From positions 1 to 48,413 of the IMG/VR virus record IMGVR_UViG_3300036791_000256: a DNA stretch of 48,413 bases. One strand, written 5' to 3'. The notes below the pieces were generated by a model. That model was not told the DNA's origin and ran no database searches. It saw only the letters and a list, made by a program, of their open reading frames with translations. Below are positions 16,572-25,131 of this stretch, piece by piece. The stretch is from a virus. Every line of letters begins with the position of its first letter. Positions within the stretch are counted from its first letter, which is position 1. Made by a program: the position numbers and the translations under genes.

Positions 16572-16958
16572 ATGGCTTATACAACTATCGATTTGACAAC
16601 TTTTACAGACGCAGATTTTGCGCGTTCGTTCAGGCAGCAATTCACGTCAAGTGGTCTGTTTGTTGATTTCACTGGCTGCACCATGCAGCTGATGGTGCGA
16701 ACGACTCCAGAGGACGCTGAGGTATTTCTGGTTTTGAACAGCTCGACCAGCGGCATTCCCGTAGATGAGAGTGGCATCGATATTGCAGTTGGAAGCGACG
16801 GGCTCATGAGCGTCATCAACGTGATCATTGCCAAAGAGGATTTGCAGAACATACCGGAAGGCAGTTACGTTCATAGTCTGATTGTGACTACGCCAGACAG
16901 CATTGAGAATGATCTGTGGCGAGGTAGCTTGATACACAGTGTAGGACCTACGCGATGA
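16572..16958 (+). CDS. Small fibre-associated protein
   Basis: 128 aa. The layout is a strand with FARSFRQQFTSSG, then VDFTGCTMQLMVRT, and a final ENDLWRGSLIHS. It resembles the small beta-sandwich proteins found between fibre genes in many phages (the pattern of a polar start, D-x-T-G-x-x-x-x-x-x-V-R, and a final W-x-G-x-x). These are thought to be fibre adaptors or baseplate upper proteins. Family not named with certainty. ATGA overlap with the next fibre gene. Confidence 0.5.
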   Translation: MAYTTIDLTTFTDADFARSFRQQFTSSGLFVDFTGCTMQLMVRTTPEDAEVFLVLNSSTSGIPVDESGIDIAVGSDGLMSVINVIIAKEDLQNIPEGSYVHSLIVTTPDSIENDLWRGSLIHSVGPTR

Positions 16959-18205
16959 CCGACGCAGTGATAATAACGTTGCCGGATCAAGGACCGCGAG
17001 GACCGGCAGGACCAGTAGGTCCGCCTGGACCAGCTGGTCCGCAAGGCAATATCGGGAGCAATGGGCTTCAGGGGCCCACCGGAGTCGGTTATGGCGGCAC
17101 GGCTACCGATACCGCGACCATCGCTAGCAGTGGATCGCAAACTTTTACAATTGGTTCTGGCTTTGCATACTTGCCTGGATCGAGGGTTCGTGCCAGTTCT
17201 GGCACGAACTACATGGAAGGCATGGTGACCGCCTACGACGGTCTTCATCTGACTTTCACCGCCGATCTATCCCACGGCAGCGGCACTTTTGCTGCCTGGA
17301 ACATCAATCTGACTGGCGCTCCTGGCACTACGACCGTGACCGGGGCCGGCACGCTAGGCCTCCAGAATGCCAACGCTGCCGCCATTACGGGTGGTACGGT
17401 TTCTGGCACGGCCATCACCATGCCGACGCCGGTCAATCCAGGTGATGCTGTTCCCAAGAGCTATATCGATGGGCGCAACATCAACACCTCTGGATTAGCC
17501 AGTGGCGGCGGCAATCTCTCGGCTGACAGAACCATCAGCGTGCCGATAGCTGCGACCTCTGATGCTACTAACGGCGTTTCTGATACCTTGGCTATGACTC
17601 CGCTGAAGACTGCGCAGGCAATTTCCGCATTGGGTACTGGCGTTCCGTCATCTACAGTGGTATTTACGCTCAAGAACGCAGCCCCTCCGGGCTGGCTGAT
17701 GTTCAACGATGGCACGATGGGCGACGCGTCTAGCGGAGCCAGTCACGCCAACGCTGATGCCCAGACTGTGTTCACCGATCTCTATTCATATTCAGACGCC
17801 AACTGTCCGCTCTACACCTCCGCCGGCACGCTGGTCACCAGAGCCTCGCAGGGTACAGCGGCCGCGGCGTGGGCCGCGCATTGTCGAATTAGTCTGCCCA
17901 AGGCATTGGGTCGCGCGTTCGCTGCGGCCGGCACCGGGGCCGGCCTGAGCGTGAGAACCATGGGCGACAACGTCGGTGAACAAGCCCACACCCAGACTAT
18001 CGCAGAATTGGTTGCGCACGGCCACCAACTGCCGGGGGGCGACATTGCTCCATGGATGACTGCTGCGCAGTCCGGCACATTCATCTGGGTCGTGCAGTCT
18101 GACGGTACCGCCTATGGCGGCTACCCTACGCAAAATAGTGGCAGCGGTAACCCATTCAACGTGATGCAGCCAACGGTATTCTTGAACGCCATGGTCAAGC
18201 TTTGA
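16955..18205 (+). CDS. Collagen-like tail fibre with collar-type C-terminus
   Basis: 416 aa. Residues ~12-45 are Gly-x-Pro collagen-like repeats (GPRGPAGPVGPPGPAGP). A beta region with TIGSGFAYLPGSRVRA follows, then AVPKSYIDGR. The last ~165 residues start with NAAPPGWLMFNDGT, typical of phage tail-collar/microcystin-dependent-type fibre tips, and end in [13 protein letters not shown]. An 11-bp perfect hairpin lies inside the gene at 17186-17209. The stop overlaps the TTG start of the glycosyltransferase. Confidence 0.82.
   Translation: MTDAVIITLPDQGPRGPAGPVGPPGPAGPQGNIGSNGLQGPTGVGYGGTATDTATIASSGSQTFTIGSGFAYLPGSRVRASSGTNYMEGMVTAYDGLHLTFTADLSHGSGTFAAWNINLTGAPGTTTVTGAGTLGLQNANAAAITGGTVSGTAITMPTPVNPGDAVPKSYIDGRNINTSGLASGGGNLSADRTISVPIAATSDATNGVSDTLAMTPLKTAQAISALGTGVPSSTVVFTLKNAAPPGWLMFNDGTMGDASSGASHANADAQTVFTDLYSYSDANCPLYTSAGTLVTRASQGTAAAAWAAHCRISLPKALGRAFAAAGTGAGLSVRTMGDNVGEQAHTQTIAELVAHGHQLPGGDIAPWMTAAQSGTFIWVVQSDGTAYGGYPTQNSGSGNPFNVMQPTVFLNAMVKL
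17186..17209 (+). repeat. Intragenic hairpin in tail-fibre gene, 11-bp stem
   Basis: Arms GTTCGTGCCAG and CTGGCACGAAC with a 2-nt loop, in codons for VRASSGTN. It is the only comparable coding hairpin I noticed in the + strand late genes. Confidence 0.75.
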
Positions 18206-19296
18206 GTTATCGCTTCCATGTGCTCGGCATTCCTCACACAGCGACCTCGCTAGACTGGCTGTGCTGCGCCTACACCCAGAAGGTGCTCAAGCTCTGCAAG
18301 ATGCTGTGCGACCGAGGGCATTACGCCATTCACTATGGCAACGAGGCCAGCCGCGTTCCCTGTGAGCACGTCAGCGTCACCGGGTCTGGAGACATAGGAG
18401 ACCCCTCGCAGTACCTCAAGTTCGCCCTGGGTGACCGGTCCCACAGCGTGTTCACCAAGCGAGCCATAGCGGCGATCGAGGGTCGCAAGCGGCCCAAGGA
18501 CTTCCTGCTGTGCATGTGGGGTGCTGGTCACAAGGCTGTTGCCGATGCCCACCAGGACTTGATCGCAGTAGAGCCAGGCATCGGCTACGCTGGCGGTCAG
18601 TTCGCCTTCTTCAAGGTGTTCGAGAGCTACGCCATGCTCCACGCCTTCAAGGGTCTTCACGCGGTCGGGACGGGCAACACCATGTCGGCCTACGAGGTGG
18701 TGATCCCCAACTACTTCGACCCGAATGACTTTGAGTATCGAAAGAAGAAGGACGACTACCTGTTGTTTTTGGGCAGGGTGGACGAGGGCAAGGGCACCCA
18801 CATTGCAGCGATCGTGGCCAAGGCCTGCGAGCTCCCGCTGGTGGTGGCCGGTCCTGGGGAGATGAAGTTCGACTATCCAAAAGTTAGGGTGGAGGGGATC
18901 GTCGGCAGCCAGAGGCGCCGTGAGTTGCTGGCTGGGGCCAGGGCGCTGATCGCACCGTCCACCTTCCTGGAGCCATTTTGCGGGGTGGTCACCGAGGCCC
19001 ACTTCTCCGGCACGCCTACCATCACCCACGACTGGGGCGCCATGGCGGAGAACAATCCCCACGGCCTGACCGGCTTTCGCTGTCGGACACTGGACCAGTT
19101 CACGTGGGCGGTCAGGCACATCGATGACATCAAACCAATCGATTGTCTGAGGTGGGCCGAGAACTTCACGATGGATCGGGTGGCTGGCATGTATGATGAG
19201 TACTGGGAAATGGTCTCCGACGTCATGGGCAGAAACGGCTGGTACCAGCAGCGGCCAGAGCGGGCTGAGCTGGACTGGCTGACGAAGAGGATTTGA
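18202..19296 (+). CDS. Glycosyltransferase, GT4 family
   Basis: 364 aa from a TTG start overlapping the fibre stop (TTGA). The C-terminal half has the GT4 donor-binding pattern: [15 protein letters not shown], then [20 protein letters not shown], and the E-x7-E element in [18 protein letters not shown]. The enzyme should transfer a sugar from a nucleotide donor; the acceptor is not shown by sequence. Position between two collagen-like fibre genes suggests modification of fibres (inference), the alternative being host surface glycan change. Complete and intact, no membrane segment. Confidence 0.85.
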   Translation: MSYRFHVLGIPHTATSLDWLCCAYTQKVLKLCKMLCDRGHYAIHYGNEASRVPCEHVSVTGSGDIGDPSQYLKFALGDRSHSVFTKRAIAAIEGRKRPKDFLLCMWGAGHKAVADAHQDLIAVEPGIGYAGGQFAFFKVFESYAMLHAFKGLHAVGTGNTMSAYEVVIPNYFDPNDFEYRKKKDDYLLFLGRVDEGKGTHIAAIVAKACELPLVVAGPGEMKFDYPKVRVEGIVGSQRRRELLAGARALIAPSTFLEPFCGVVTEAHFSGTPTITHDWGAMAENNPHGLTGFRCRTLDQFTWAVRHIDDIKPIDCLRWAENFTMDRVAGMYDEYWEMVSDVMGRNGWYQQRPERAELDWLTKRI

Positions 19297-19297
19297 T

Positions 19298-21262
19298 GTG
19301 TCGATCGTCCCTTGGCAGTGCGCGCTCGGCGACGCTCCCAGTGTCACACTCCCGTGTGCCGCTACGGTCGTGCTGGCCCCGAACGACAACAGCGTAGACA
19401 CCAACAAGGTTGCGATCAGTGGCAATGGTACGATCAGTTCATTCGGGCCATCGCCGATCAGCCCGGTAGACGGGATCACTCCGCTCGGCGTGACCAAGCA
19501 GGTCACGTTTCTGCCGACCAGCACATCAAGCCCGATCGTATTGCAGAACGGCGCATCCTTGGTGTTGCTGGGCGGGGCCAGCAGGACGATCAACCACAAG
19601 AGCATCGCCACCTACTTCTGCGACTCTAGCGGCCACTGGTTTGAGCAGAGCTTCTCGGACACCACGGTTGCTGGCGGGGGCGGAGGCACGGCCGGACCTC
19701 CCGGAGCCACTGGCCCCGTCGGCCCTCCGGGTGCAACTGGTCCAGCTGGCGCTACCGGAGTCGGCGCGACGGGCGCGACCGGTCCCATTGGTTCAACCGG
19801 CGCTACCGGTCCCATCGGCCTCACCGGTTCTGCTGGTTCTACAGGTCCCGCCGGCCCTGCTGGAGCCGCCGGCGCCACGGGCGCATCTGGTCCTATTGGA
19901 TCAACCGGTGCCACGGGTTTGACCGGTCTCACTGGTCCAGCCGGTGCTACTGGCTTAACTGGCCCAGCCGGTTCGACTGGTGCCACCGGCCCGATTGGTT
20001 TAACCGGTCCAGCTGGCGCTACGGGACCGACTGGCGCAGCTGGTTCGACTGGTGCCACCGGCCCGATTGGTTTAACCGGTCCAGCTGGCGCTGGCGCCAC
20101 TGGTGCGACTGGACCGATCGGCGCCACTGGCGCCACTGGAGCTACCGGTCCACCCCTGACCGGCGCCACGGGACCTCCGGCCCTGCTGGCCATGCGGGTC
20201 ATCACGGCCTCTGGCACTTACACGCCCACGCCGGGCATGGTGGCCTGCTTGATCGAGGCAGTCGGCGGCGGCGCCGGCGGCAACTACAATTCGTCTGCAA
20301 GCGGTTACTTGACGGCCGGTGGTGGTGGCGGTTCTGGCGGCTACTCCAGGAAGTATGCCACGGCCGCGGCCATCGGCGCCTTGCAGATCATAACTATCGG
20401 CGCCGGAGGAGCGGGCGGAGTAGGGACCGTAGGCGGCGCGGGCGGAGATACCAGCGTCGGTACCCTGTGCATAGCCAAGGGTGCCCCAGCTCCACCCGGA
20501 CTGGCCAATAACGGAGCCGGAGCGCCAGTCGGCACTGGCGACTTTGTGGTCGGCGGCAATCCGGGTCAGGCTGGTTCCAACGCCAGCGCTGGCGCCGCAG
20601 TCTTTGGCTCTGGTGGAGGCGGCCCTAGTCACTTTGGGACCGCTGGCAGTCAGAGCTACGGCGGTACTATGACCGGAGTTTCCGCCGGTCCCTACGGCGG
20701 CGGCGGCGCTGGCGGCGAGGGTTACAACGGCGGTGCTGCCAACGGCGGGCCCGGCTATGCCGGCGTCGTGATCATCTGGGAGTATGCCGCAGGCCAAGGA
20801 CCCGTGGGAGCTACCGGCCTCACTGGTCCTCCAGGAGCCACCGGCCCGGCTGGCTCGACTGGCCTGACTGGCGGCACGTTCGCAGATGCACCGTCAGACG
20901 GCACGATCTACGGTCGCCAGAACGCGGGGTGGGTCAATGCGGCCGGCGGCATACCCAAGGTGGCCTGGGTGAAGTTCCAGGGCTCGGCCGTTAACGGCAA
21001 TCAAACGATCCTCAACTCCTATAACGTCACCAGCGTCGTGCGCAATGCTCAAGGAGTGTATACCGTCAACTTCACAAATCCGTTCAGCAACGGGCACTAC
21101 GCCTGTTCAGCCACGGACAACGCCAACGGTGTCACCAATGGGTGGGGGCAGGTCCAGACCGCGGCTGGACAAACGACCACGAGCTGTCAGATAGCCTTCG
21201 TCACGTTTGGTCCTGCGGTCTTCGATCCTCCGTACGGCTACGCCATGTTCTTTGGGAATTAA
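19298..21262 (+). CDS. Large collagen-like tail fibre with Gly-rich tip domain
   Basis: 654 aa from GTG 19298, one base after the glycosyltransferase stop. Residues ~128-290 are about 50 Gly-Ala-Thr / Gly-Pro-x collagen-type triplets ([17 protein letters not shown]), with high local DNA repetition. Residues ~300-490 are a Gly-rich domain starting [13 protein letters not shown] and ending VIIWEYA, a pattern seen in Gly-rich fibre tips. A second short collagen block lies near 500-530. The last ~100 residues ([20 protein letters not shown]) form a beta head shared by many fibres. Likely receptor binding. Thr-rich triplets are possible O-glycosylation sites. Confidence 0.8.
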   Translation: MSIVPWQCALGDAPSVTLPCAATVVLAPNDNSVDTNKVAISGNGTISSFGPSPISPVDGITPLGVTKQVTFLPTSTSSPIVLQNGASLVLLGGASRTINHKSIATYFCDSSGHWFEQSFSDTTVAGGGGGTAGPPGATGPVGPPGATGPAGATGVGATGATGPIGSTGATGPIGLTGSAGSTGPAGPAGAAGATGASGPIGSTGATGLTGLTGPAGATGLTGPAGSTGATGPIGLTGPAGATGPTGAAGSTGATGPIGLTGPAGAGATGATGPIGATGATGATGPPLTGATGPPALLAMRVITASGTYTPTPGMVACLIEAVGGGAGGNYNSSASGYLTAGGGGGSGGYSRKYATAAAIGALQIITIGAGGAGGVGTVGGAGGDTSVGTLCIAKGAPAPPGLANNGAGAPVGTGDFVVGGNPGQAGSNASAGAAVFGSGGGGPSHFGTAGSQSYGGTMTGVSAGPYGGGGAGGEGYNGGAANGGPGYAGVVIIWEYAAGQGPVGATGLTGPPGATGPAGSTGLTGGTFADAPSDGTIYGRQNAGWVNAAGGIPKVAWVKFQGSAVNGNQTILNSYNVTSVVRNAQGVYTVNFTNPFSNGHYACSATDNANGVTNGWGQVQTAAGQTTTSCQIAFVTFGPAVFDPPYGYAMFFGN

Positions 21263-21271
21263 AGGGTCGCT

Positions 21272-21517
21272 ATGTTTCAGTTGCAATTGGCCGCGGTCCT
21301 GTTCATCATCATTCACGCGCCGGACGGCCAAGAGGTCCAGTTGAACGTCTCCGAGATATCGAGCATCAGGAGGCCGGGCGGTTCGGACGGCCACTTCGCC
21401 AAGGGCTCTAAGTGCATTCTCACCATGAGCAACGGCAAGTTTTACCTCTCTATGGAGACCTGCGGCGAGGTCGTCAAGATGATCGCGGCCGTCAACAAGG
21501 AAGATGAAACCAAGTGA
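21272..21517 (+). CDS. Small protein, FlbD-like pattern, unknown function
   Basis: 81 aa. A hydrophobic start (LQLAAVLFIIIHA) is followed by DGQEVQLNVSEISSIR and CILTMSNGKFYLSMETCGEVVKMI. The order (polar turn, L-N-x-x-x-I-x-x-I, then T-M-x-N-G-K-x-Y, and E-x-x-x-E-V-x-x-x-I) resembles the small FlbD/YlxI fold, a similarity by eye only. It lies between the last fibre and the lysis genes. Confidence 0.6.
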   Translation: MFQLQLAAVLFIIIHAPDGQEVQLNVSEISSIRRPGGSDGHFAKGSKCILTMSNGKFYLSMETCGEVVKMIAAVNKEDETK

Positions 21518-21589
21518 GATGTGAGACCTGTGCGAAGATGAGGGCGAGACTTCTTTTGTGGGGCAGGGGGCCAGCAAGGGGAGCAGGCC

Positions 21590-21841
21590 ATGGTGGAGAT
21601 AGGAGACAGGGTGAGGCTGTCGGGCAGGGTCGCCCGGGTGATGATGAGGCGGAGGCTCAGGTCCGGGCCAGACTGGCTCAGGCGGCGCGGCGTGGTAGCG
21701 ACCAGGGCCCAGTTCCTGGACACGGTCGGCGTGGTCTGGGACGGCAGGCAGACGGTTGATCCGTGGCCCATGGCGGCGCTCGTGCGGATCCAGGGGAGGA
21801 GCTACAATGATGACCAGGCGGCTGAAATTAGTAACCGGTGA
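21590..21841 (+). CDS. Hypothetical basic protein
   Basis: 83 aa; ATG 21590 has GGGGAGCAGG upstream. Starts VEIGDRVRLSGRVARVMMRRR and ends TVDPWPMAALVRIQ, a small beta-barrel-like pattern with a Gly-Asp-x-V-x-L turn. Frame 21514-21759 overlaps but has a poorer composition, so I prefer this one. Function unknown; sits upstream of the endolysin in the lysis cluster. Confidence 0.5.
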   Translation: MVEIGDRVRLSGRVARVMMRRRLRSGPDWLRRRGVVATRAQFLDTVGVVWDGRQTVDPWPMAALVRIQGRSYNDDQAAEISNR

Positions 21842-21974
21842 CCCAAGCCCGCGCGGAGACCCACTGGAGGCCTGGGTGCGGGTCGCGATCCGGTGGCAGG
21901 TGGCAGGCCTCTACCTCTGCGTGGCCTGGCTCGAGATGGTCGAGTGTGAGCTACTAGGGAGGAGCGAGCCATGA
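21807..21974 (+). CDS. Small hypothetical protein in lysis cluster
   Basis: 55 aa from ATG 21807, with GGGGAGGA 6 nt upstream; a second ATG follows at once. Contains an amphipathic stretch VRVAIRWQVAGLYLCVAWLEMVE that may associate with membrane but is too polar for a clear holin. Overlaps the endolysin start by 4 nt (ATGA) and the previous gene by 35 nt. Possible lysis accessory; unproven. Confidence 0.5.
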   Translation: MMTRRLKLVTGDPSPRGDPLEAWVRVAIRWQVAGLYLCVAWLEMVECELLGRSEP

Positions 21975-22888
21975 ACATCGTCATATCATCTGGCCACGGC
22001 AAACTGGTCCGAGGGGCCAGCGGCCACATCGACGAGGTGGATGAGGCGCGGAGGGTCGTAGACCAGGTGGTCCTCTACCTGGCCAAGCTGGGCGTGGACG
22101 CGCGGCCGTTCCACGACGACACCAGCATCACCCAGGGCGAGAACCTCGAGGCGATCGTAGACTTCCACAACCTGCACGCCAGGGACCTAGACGTGTCCGT
22201 CCATTTCAACGCCTACACCGAGACCGCCAAGCCGATGGGCACCGAGGTCCTGTACGTGACCCAGGCGGAGCTCGCGTCCGACCTGTCCAACGCGATCTCC
22301 AAGTTCGGAGAGCTCACCAACCGGGGGGCGAAGAAGCGGACGGACCTGTACTTCCTGAACAACACGGAAGAGCCGGCCGTCCTGCTCGAGGTCTGCTTCG
22401 TGGACAGCTCGGCGGACGTGGAGCTGTACCAGGAGAACTTCGACCGGATCTGCCGGGCAATCGCGGTGGGTATCTCCGGTCTCCACTTCATCCCCGACGG
22501 CATCCCGGAAAACCAGGCGGGCATCACGGCCAGCGTGTTCGGGGGCGAGGGCGACTACAACGTCAGCGCCTACGACGAGGACAAGGTGCTCAATGACACG
22601 GACTTGTATGTCGCCCTGCCGGACAGGATCGAGGGTGAGCGGCCCCGGGTGGTCGTCTACAACCGGGCGACCGGGGCCATGGCCGTGGCCGAGATCTGGG
22701 ACGTCGGCCCGTGGAACATCGACGACCCCTACTGGGACAAGGGCACGCGCCCCCAGGCGGAGAGCGGGACCGACATGACTGGGCGGTCAACTAATAATGC
22801 GGGCATAGACCTCTCGCCGGCCCTGGCCTCGGTGCTGGGGATCGACGGCATGGGGACGGTGGACTGGGAGTTTGAACAGGAGGAGTGA
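21971..22888 (+). CDS. Endolysin: N-acetylmuramoyl-L-alanine amidase (Amidase_3) with C-terminal domain
   Basis: 305 aa. The N-terminal ~170 residues are a zinc amidase. Likely ligands are H9 (SSGHG), E25 (DEVDEAR; E22 is an alternative) and H78 (SVHFNA). E140 in LLEVCFVDS is the catalytic acid. It cleaves the amide bond between MurNAc and L-Ala of peptidoglycan. Residues ~185-300 form a second domain (VVVYNRATGAMAVAEIWDVGPW, GRSTNNAGIDLSPAL) that looks like a double-psi-barrel/RlpA-like wall-binding module seen in endolysins of Rhizobiales phages. No signal peptide, so release needs a holin. Follows a 4-nt overlap and precedes two small membrane proteins. Confidence 0.88.
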   Translation: MNIVISSGHGKLVRGASGHIDEVDEARRVVDQVVLYLAKLGVDARPFHDDTSITQGENLEAIVDFHNLHARDLDVSVHFNAYTETAKPMGTEVLYVTQAELASDLSNAISKFGELTNRGAKKRTDLYFLNNTEEPAVLLEVCFVDSSADVELYQENFDRICRAIAVGISGLHFIPDGIPENQAGITASVFGGEGDYNVSAYDEDKVLNDTDLYVALPDRIEGERPRVVVYNRATGAMAVAEIWDVGPWNIDDPYWDKGTRPQAESGTDMTGRSTNNAGIDLSPALASVLGIDGMGTVDWEFEQEE

Positions 22889-22890
22889 CT

Positions 22891-23064
22891 ATGACCCTGG
22901 GTCTCTGCTATTGGATCTTGATGCTGATTTGGTTTGTGTTCGGTCTGCTGGTCCACTTCTCAGTGGTCTCCGGCCCATACGCAATCGGCGCGAGCAGCCT
23001 GCTCCTATTCGTGCTGTTCCTGCTGCTCGGCTGGCAGGTCTTCGGGCCTCCGATCCACCGCTGA
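22891..23064 (+). CDS. Small two-TM membrane protein, holin candidate
   Basis: 57 aa, below common ORF cut-offs. Two hydrophobic segments: GLCYWILMLIWFVFGLLVHF (about 4-23) and IGASSLLLFVLFLLLGWQVF (about 31-50), with a short loop and a basic end. GAACAGGAGGAGTGACT supplies a good ribosome site before ATG 22891. Small proteins of this look (starting LG-LYWIL, ending GWxVFGPP) are common beside phage lysis genes. Class II holin is plausible; not proven. Confidence 0.7.
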   Translation: MTLGLCYWILMLIWFVFGLLVHFSVVSGPYAIGASSLLLFVLFLLLGWQVFGPPIHR

Positions 23065-23207
23065 TGTCATGGAAGGTCTTTCTCTTCGTGGCAAGCGTAT
23101 TGGCTGTTCTGTCACTGGTTCTATACGCCGAGCATCCCAGAGAGAGTCAGGTTGAGGACCTGCCCCCGTACCCTCCTCCGCCCCCGCCGATCTGCCGCGG
23201 GTGCTAG
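23064..23207 (+). CDS. Small membrane-anchored Pro-rich protein (spanin-like candidate)
   Basis: 47 aa; the start overlaps the previous stop by one base (TGATG). One N-terminal membrane segment (VFLFVASVLAVLSLVLYA) is followed by a short acidic linker and a Pro run (PPYPPPPPP) ending ICRGC. The geometry (TM anchor, Pro-rich tail beside the endolysin) recalls short spanin subunits, but there is no lipobox at the N-terminus and the length is small. Last gene of the late block before the terminator. Confidence 0.55.
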   Translation: MSWKVFLFVASVLAVLSLVLYAEHPRESQVEDLPPYPPPPPPICRGC

Positions 23208-23233
23208 AGGTATGATAGTAGGGTATGAAACGC

Positions 23234-23272
23234 AAAAAAGGGGGAACCCTAGCCCGCAGGCTAGGGTTCCCC
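23234..23272. terminator. Terminator hairpin at convergence of the two arms
   Basis: A perfect 14-bp stem (arm GGGGAACCCTAGCC at 23241-23254, loop CGCA, arm 23259-23272). Six A lie at 23234-23239, which is a U6 tract for leftward transcripts, so it is a strong intrinsic terminator for the - strand operon. On the + side the tail is only GTTTATGG, so rightward termination is weaker. Confidence 0.85.
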
Positions 23273-23462
23273 GTTTATGGAGGCTGGGAGGAGGCGGCTG
23301 GTAGGTGTTTCTTGATAGGAGGCCCTGGCATAGTCCAGGAAAAAACACCTACCATACAGCGTCCTCCAGGCCCCTGGAGAGGGCCGCTGGTTAAGTCTAG
23401 CGCCCAAGGGGGTCTAGGACCTCCCTGAGCTCTAGCCCTCCCTGTGGCCCTCCTTCAGGCCC
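23273..23462. other. CTAG-rich, structured non-coding stretch between the arms
   Basis: No convincing gene. Contains a long-range inverted repeat (TGGTAGGTGTTT near 23299-23310 with AAACACCTACCA near 23344-23355) enclosing a smaller CCTGG/CCAGG hairpin. With flanks it has about ten CTAG tetramers between 23240 and 23560, against one or two expected. The 14-bp palindrome GGGTCTATAGACCC lies just to the right (~23512) within the broken HNH gene. Could be an RNA, a junction scar or an att-like region; undecided. Confidence 0.5.
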
Positions 23463-23737
23463 CTAGTCTAGGTCCAGCTGGCCTATAGAGCGCATCCAAG
23501 CTAGGCGCTCGGGGTCTATAGACCCTTCGCACTTCAAGGCTAGAAACCTAGCCCTGCCTCGGATGCTTGTGTCTTCGCAGCCTCTCAGTTTGTGATTGCA
23601 GTCCCGACAGCATGGAAACGGTTTTGATGTGACTTGAGTCAATGCCAATAAAACCGAAGGAAGGTTTTCCACGCTGCGCTTTTAAGATGGTCCCGCTCGG
23701 TAGCTAGAGAGCCACAATAGACACAGAGTTTGGACAT
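23463..23737 (-). pseudogene. HNH endonuclease-like gene broken by a frameshift
   Basis: On the - strand ATG 23737 opens 32 codons containing CVYCGSLATERDHLK and stops at TGA 23639. The -1 frame (open 23672-23463) continues with TSKPFPCCRDCNHKLRG, SIRGRARFLALK and WMRSIGQ. Together they give C-x2-C ... DH ... C-x2-CN ... R..FL, the pattern of small HNH endonucleases with zinc-binding Cys pairs. Neither half alone is complete. No slippery heptamer is in phase, so I read it as a disabling indel or a sequence error. Confidence 0.65.
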
Positions 23738-23986
23738 TTAAGATGACCTCTCTATCAGCATGCGCGTGAAGGCGTAGGGTCCCTTGCACCCGACCCCCGG
23801 CAGGCCGTAGACGGCCTTTCCGTTGGTTAGCTGCTCGAAGGAGAGCCGCATGACCTCGTCTGGCACCAGCGCGAAATTCCCAGCCTTGGCCGAGAGGATG
23901 GTGCCAGTGGTAGTCCAGGTCTGGCCGCCGGCTGCGACTCCGCTCACCTCGTACGTGTACGTGATGCTCACTTGCGCCTCCTCCAT
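23738..23986 (-). CDS. Hypothetical protein
   Basis: 82 aa, mostly beta pattern (VSITYTYEVSGVAAGGQTWTTTG), with GNFALVPDEVMRLSFEQLTNGKAVYGLPGVGC in the second half. It ends one base above the ATG of the broken HNH gene and overlaps the preceding gene by 19 nt. I do not recognise the family; it is the last intact gene of the early operon. Confidence 0.6.
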   Translation of the reverse strand: MEEAQVSITYTYEVSGVAAGGQTWTTTGTILSAKAGNFALVPDEVMRLSFEQLTNGKAVYGLPGVGCKGPYAFTRMLIERSS

Positions 23987-24255
23987 GTTCGCTCGAAGCC
24001 GATGGATCGCCCGGCCGCCTCCACGCTCGCACTAGACGGCCGCCTCGTCTTGCCAAAGAACCACTGCTTCATGGTCTGGACGGTGGGACCTCCGGCGGTG
24101 GTGATCCCCTTCAGGTTCTTGGCCGAGACCTTCTCCCCGAAGTAGTCCTCGGCGAGCGTGCGGAGCTCGTCGATCACCGGGTCCTTGTCCTTGAACACGT
24201 AGCTCTTGTAGATCGGCGGCGTCCAGCTGCCGTTGCTCTTGCGCTTCTTGGCCAT
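23968..24255 (-). CDS. HTH-type DNA-binding protein (putative)
   Basis: 95 aa, basic at both ends. Central part VIDELRTLAEDYFGEKVSAKNLKGI, then GPTVQTMKQWFFGKTRRPSSASVEAAGRSIGF, follows the Cro/C1-type layout: helix, turn, recognition helix with W-F-x-G-K-T-x-R-P, then a last helix ending G-x. Likely a small regulator binding phage promoters. One base separates its start from the upstream gene's stop region. Confidence 0.6.
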   Translation of the reverse strand: MAKKRKSNGSWTPPIYKSYVFKDKDPVIDELRTLAEDYFGEKVSAKNLKGITTAGGPTVQTMKQWFFGKTRRPSSASVEAAGRSIGFERTWRRRK

Positions 24256-24256
24256 G

Positions 24257-24619
24257 TCACTTGCCTCCGATCACGGTGTAGATGGCCGGCTTGCCGGTGC
24301 CCTTGGCAGTCCCAGACCTCCGCAGCAGCTTGGCCGCTACGGCCTGCTTGATCACGCTGGTGTAGCTGCGGGGGGAGTAGCCGCTGGTGCGGCAGAACTC
24401 CTTGACGTCTACCGCCCCGATCCTGGCCAGCTTGTGGTTCTTCAGGTAGTCGCGAAGCAGGGCCACTGCGTCTCCGTTGGTCCTGGCTTGGACCCTGCCT
24501 CCCTTCTCCTCCGCGTTGACCACCGGCACGACCTTGGGCATCCCCAGGGCCACACCGGCCAGGCCTCGCAGGACGCGGGCCAAATTCTTATCGTCGCACA
24601 GTACCTCAATCTTGAACAT
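24257..24619 (-). CDS. Winged-helix-like hypothetical protein
   Basis: 120 aa from ATG 24619, chosen because AAGGAAGGACTACGA precedes it; a longer open frame upstream overlaps the coiled-coil gene and is poor. N-terminal part FKIEVLCDDKNLARVLRGL is an alpha/beta segment. The C-terminal 60 residues (LRDYLKNHKLARIGAVDVKEFCRTSGYSPRSYTSVIKQAVAAKLLRRSG) look like a winged helix, similar in style to the C-terminus of the gene at 41172-41468. Function unknown. Confidence 0.6.
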   Translation of the reverse strand: MFKIEVLCDDKNLARVLRGLAGVALGMPKVVPVVNAEEKGGRVQARTNGDAVALLRDYLKNHKLARIGAVDVKEFCRTSGYSPRSYTSVIKQAVAAKLLRRSGTAKGTGKPAIYTVIGGK

Positions 24620-24645
24620 TCGTAGTCCTTCCTTGCTTATGGGGT

Positions 24646-25107
24646 TTACTTCTTCAGGTCGTCGATCATCGCGGACGCGGTCTCTCTGACCTTGGCCGCG
24701 AGCATGGCTCTGCTTTGGATTTGCTTGAACAGCTCCCTCGCCTGTTCTCTGTAGACCTCGGCCGCCGCCAGGCATTGCTTCACGGCCTCTTCGGTCTCTT
24801 GCTTCGTTCGCTCCAGCTCCTTGATGAACTCGAGCGCTGATCGCTCGCACTCCCTCACGCCCTCGACCAGCCCCTGGCCCATCGCCTCGATCTGCTTGGC
24901 AGTGGCCTCGTAGCTCATAACCAGGGCCTCACTGGTCAGCTTGCCCACGTAGTCCACCTCGGGGTCGTGGGTCACGTAGTCTGGCATTTTCGGCAGCCGC
25001 GCGAGGCTCCTGACCTCGCTCTCGACCTCGCCTATTATGTCCTCTGCGATCCGGTCGATGTCCCCAGGCTCGACTACGTAGAGGCTCGGGTCTGTTCGCT
25101 TGACCAT
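24646..25107 (-). CDS. Coiled-coil hypothetical protein
   Basis: 153 aa. Residues ~60-150 are an uninterrupted amphipathic helix (YEATAKQIEAMGQGLVEGVRECERSALEFIKELER), probably a coiled coil. The first 55 residues are acidic. The leader carries CCCAAACCTTAAAGGAG, one of several similar leaders in this arm. Proteins of this type recur in phages of Rhizobiales in my memory, but no function is known. Confidence 0.65.
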   Translation of the reverse strand: MVKRTDPSLYVVEPGDIDRIAEDIIGEVESEVRSLARLPKMPDYVTHDPEVDYVGKLTSEALVMSYEATAKQIEAMGQGLVEGVRECERSALEFIKELERTKQETEEAVKQCLAAAEVYREQARELFKQIQSRAMLAAKVRETASAMIDDLKK

Positions 25108-25131
25108 GTGTGGTCTCCTTTAAGGTTTGGG

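Noticed and set aside
19612-20217. 201-aa ORF on the - strand over the collagen-like repeats
   Set aside because: It is the mirror of the Gly-x-Pro repeats, Pro/Val-rich without start signals; the + strand fibre explains the region.
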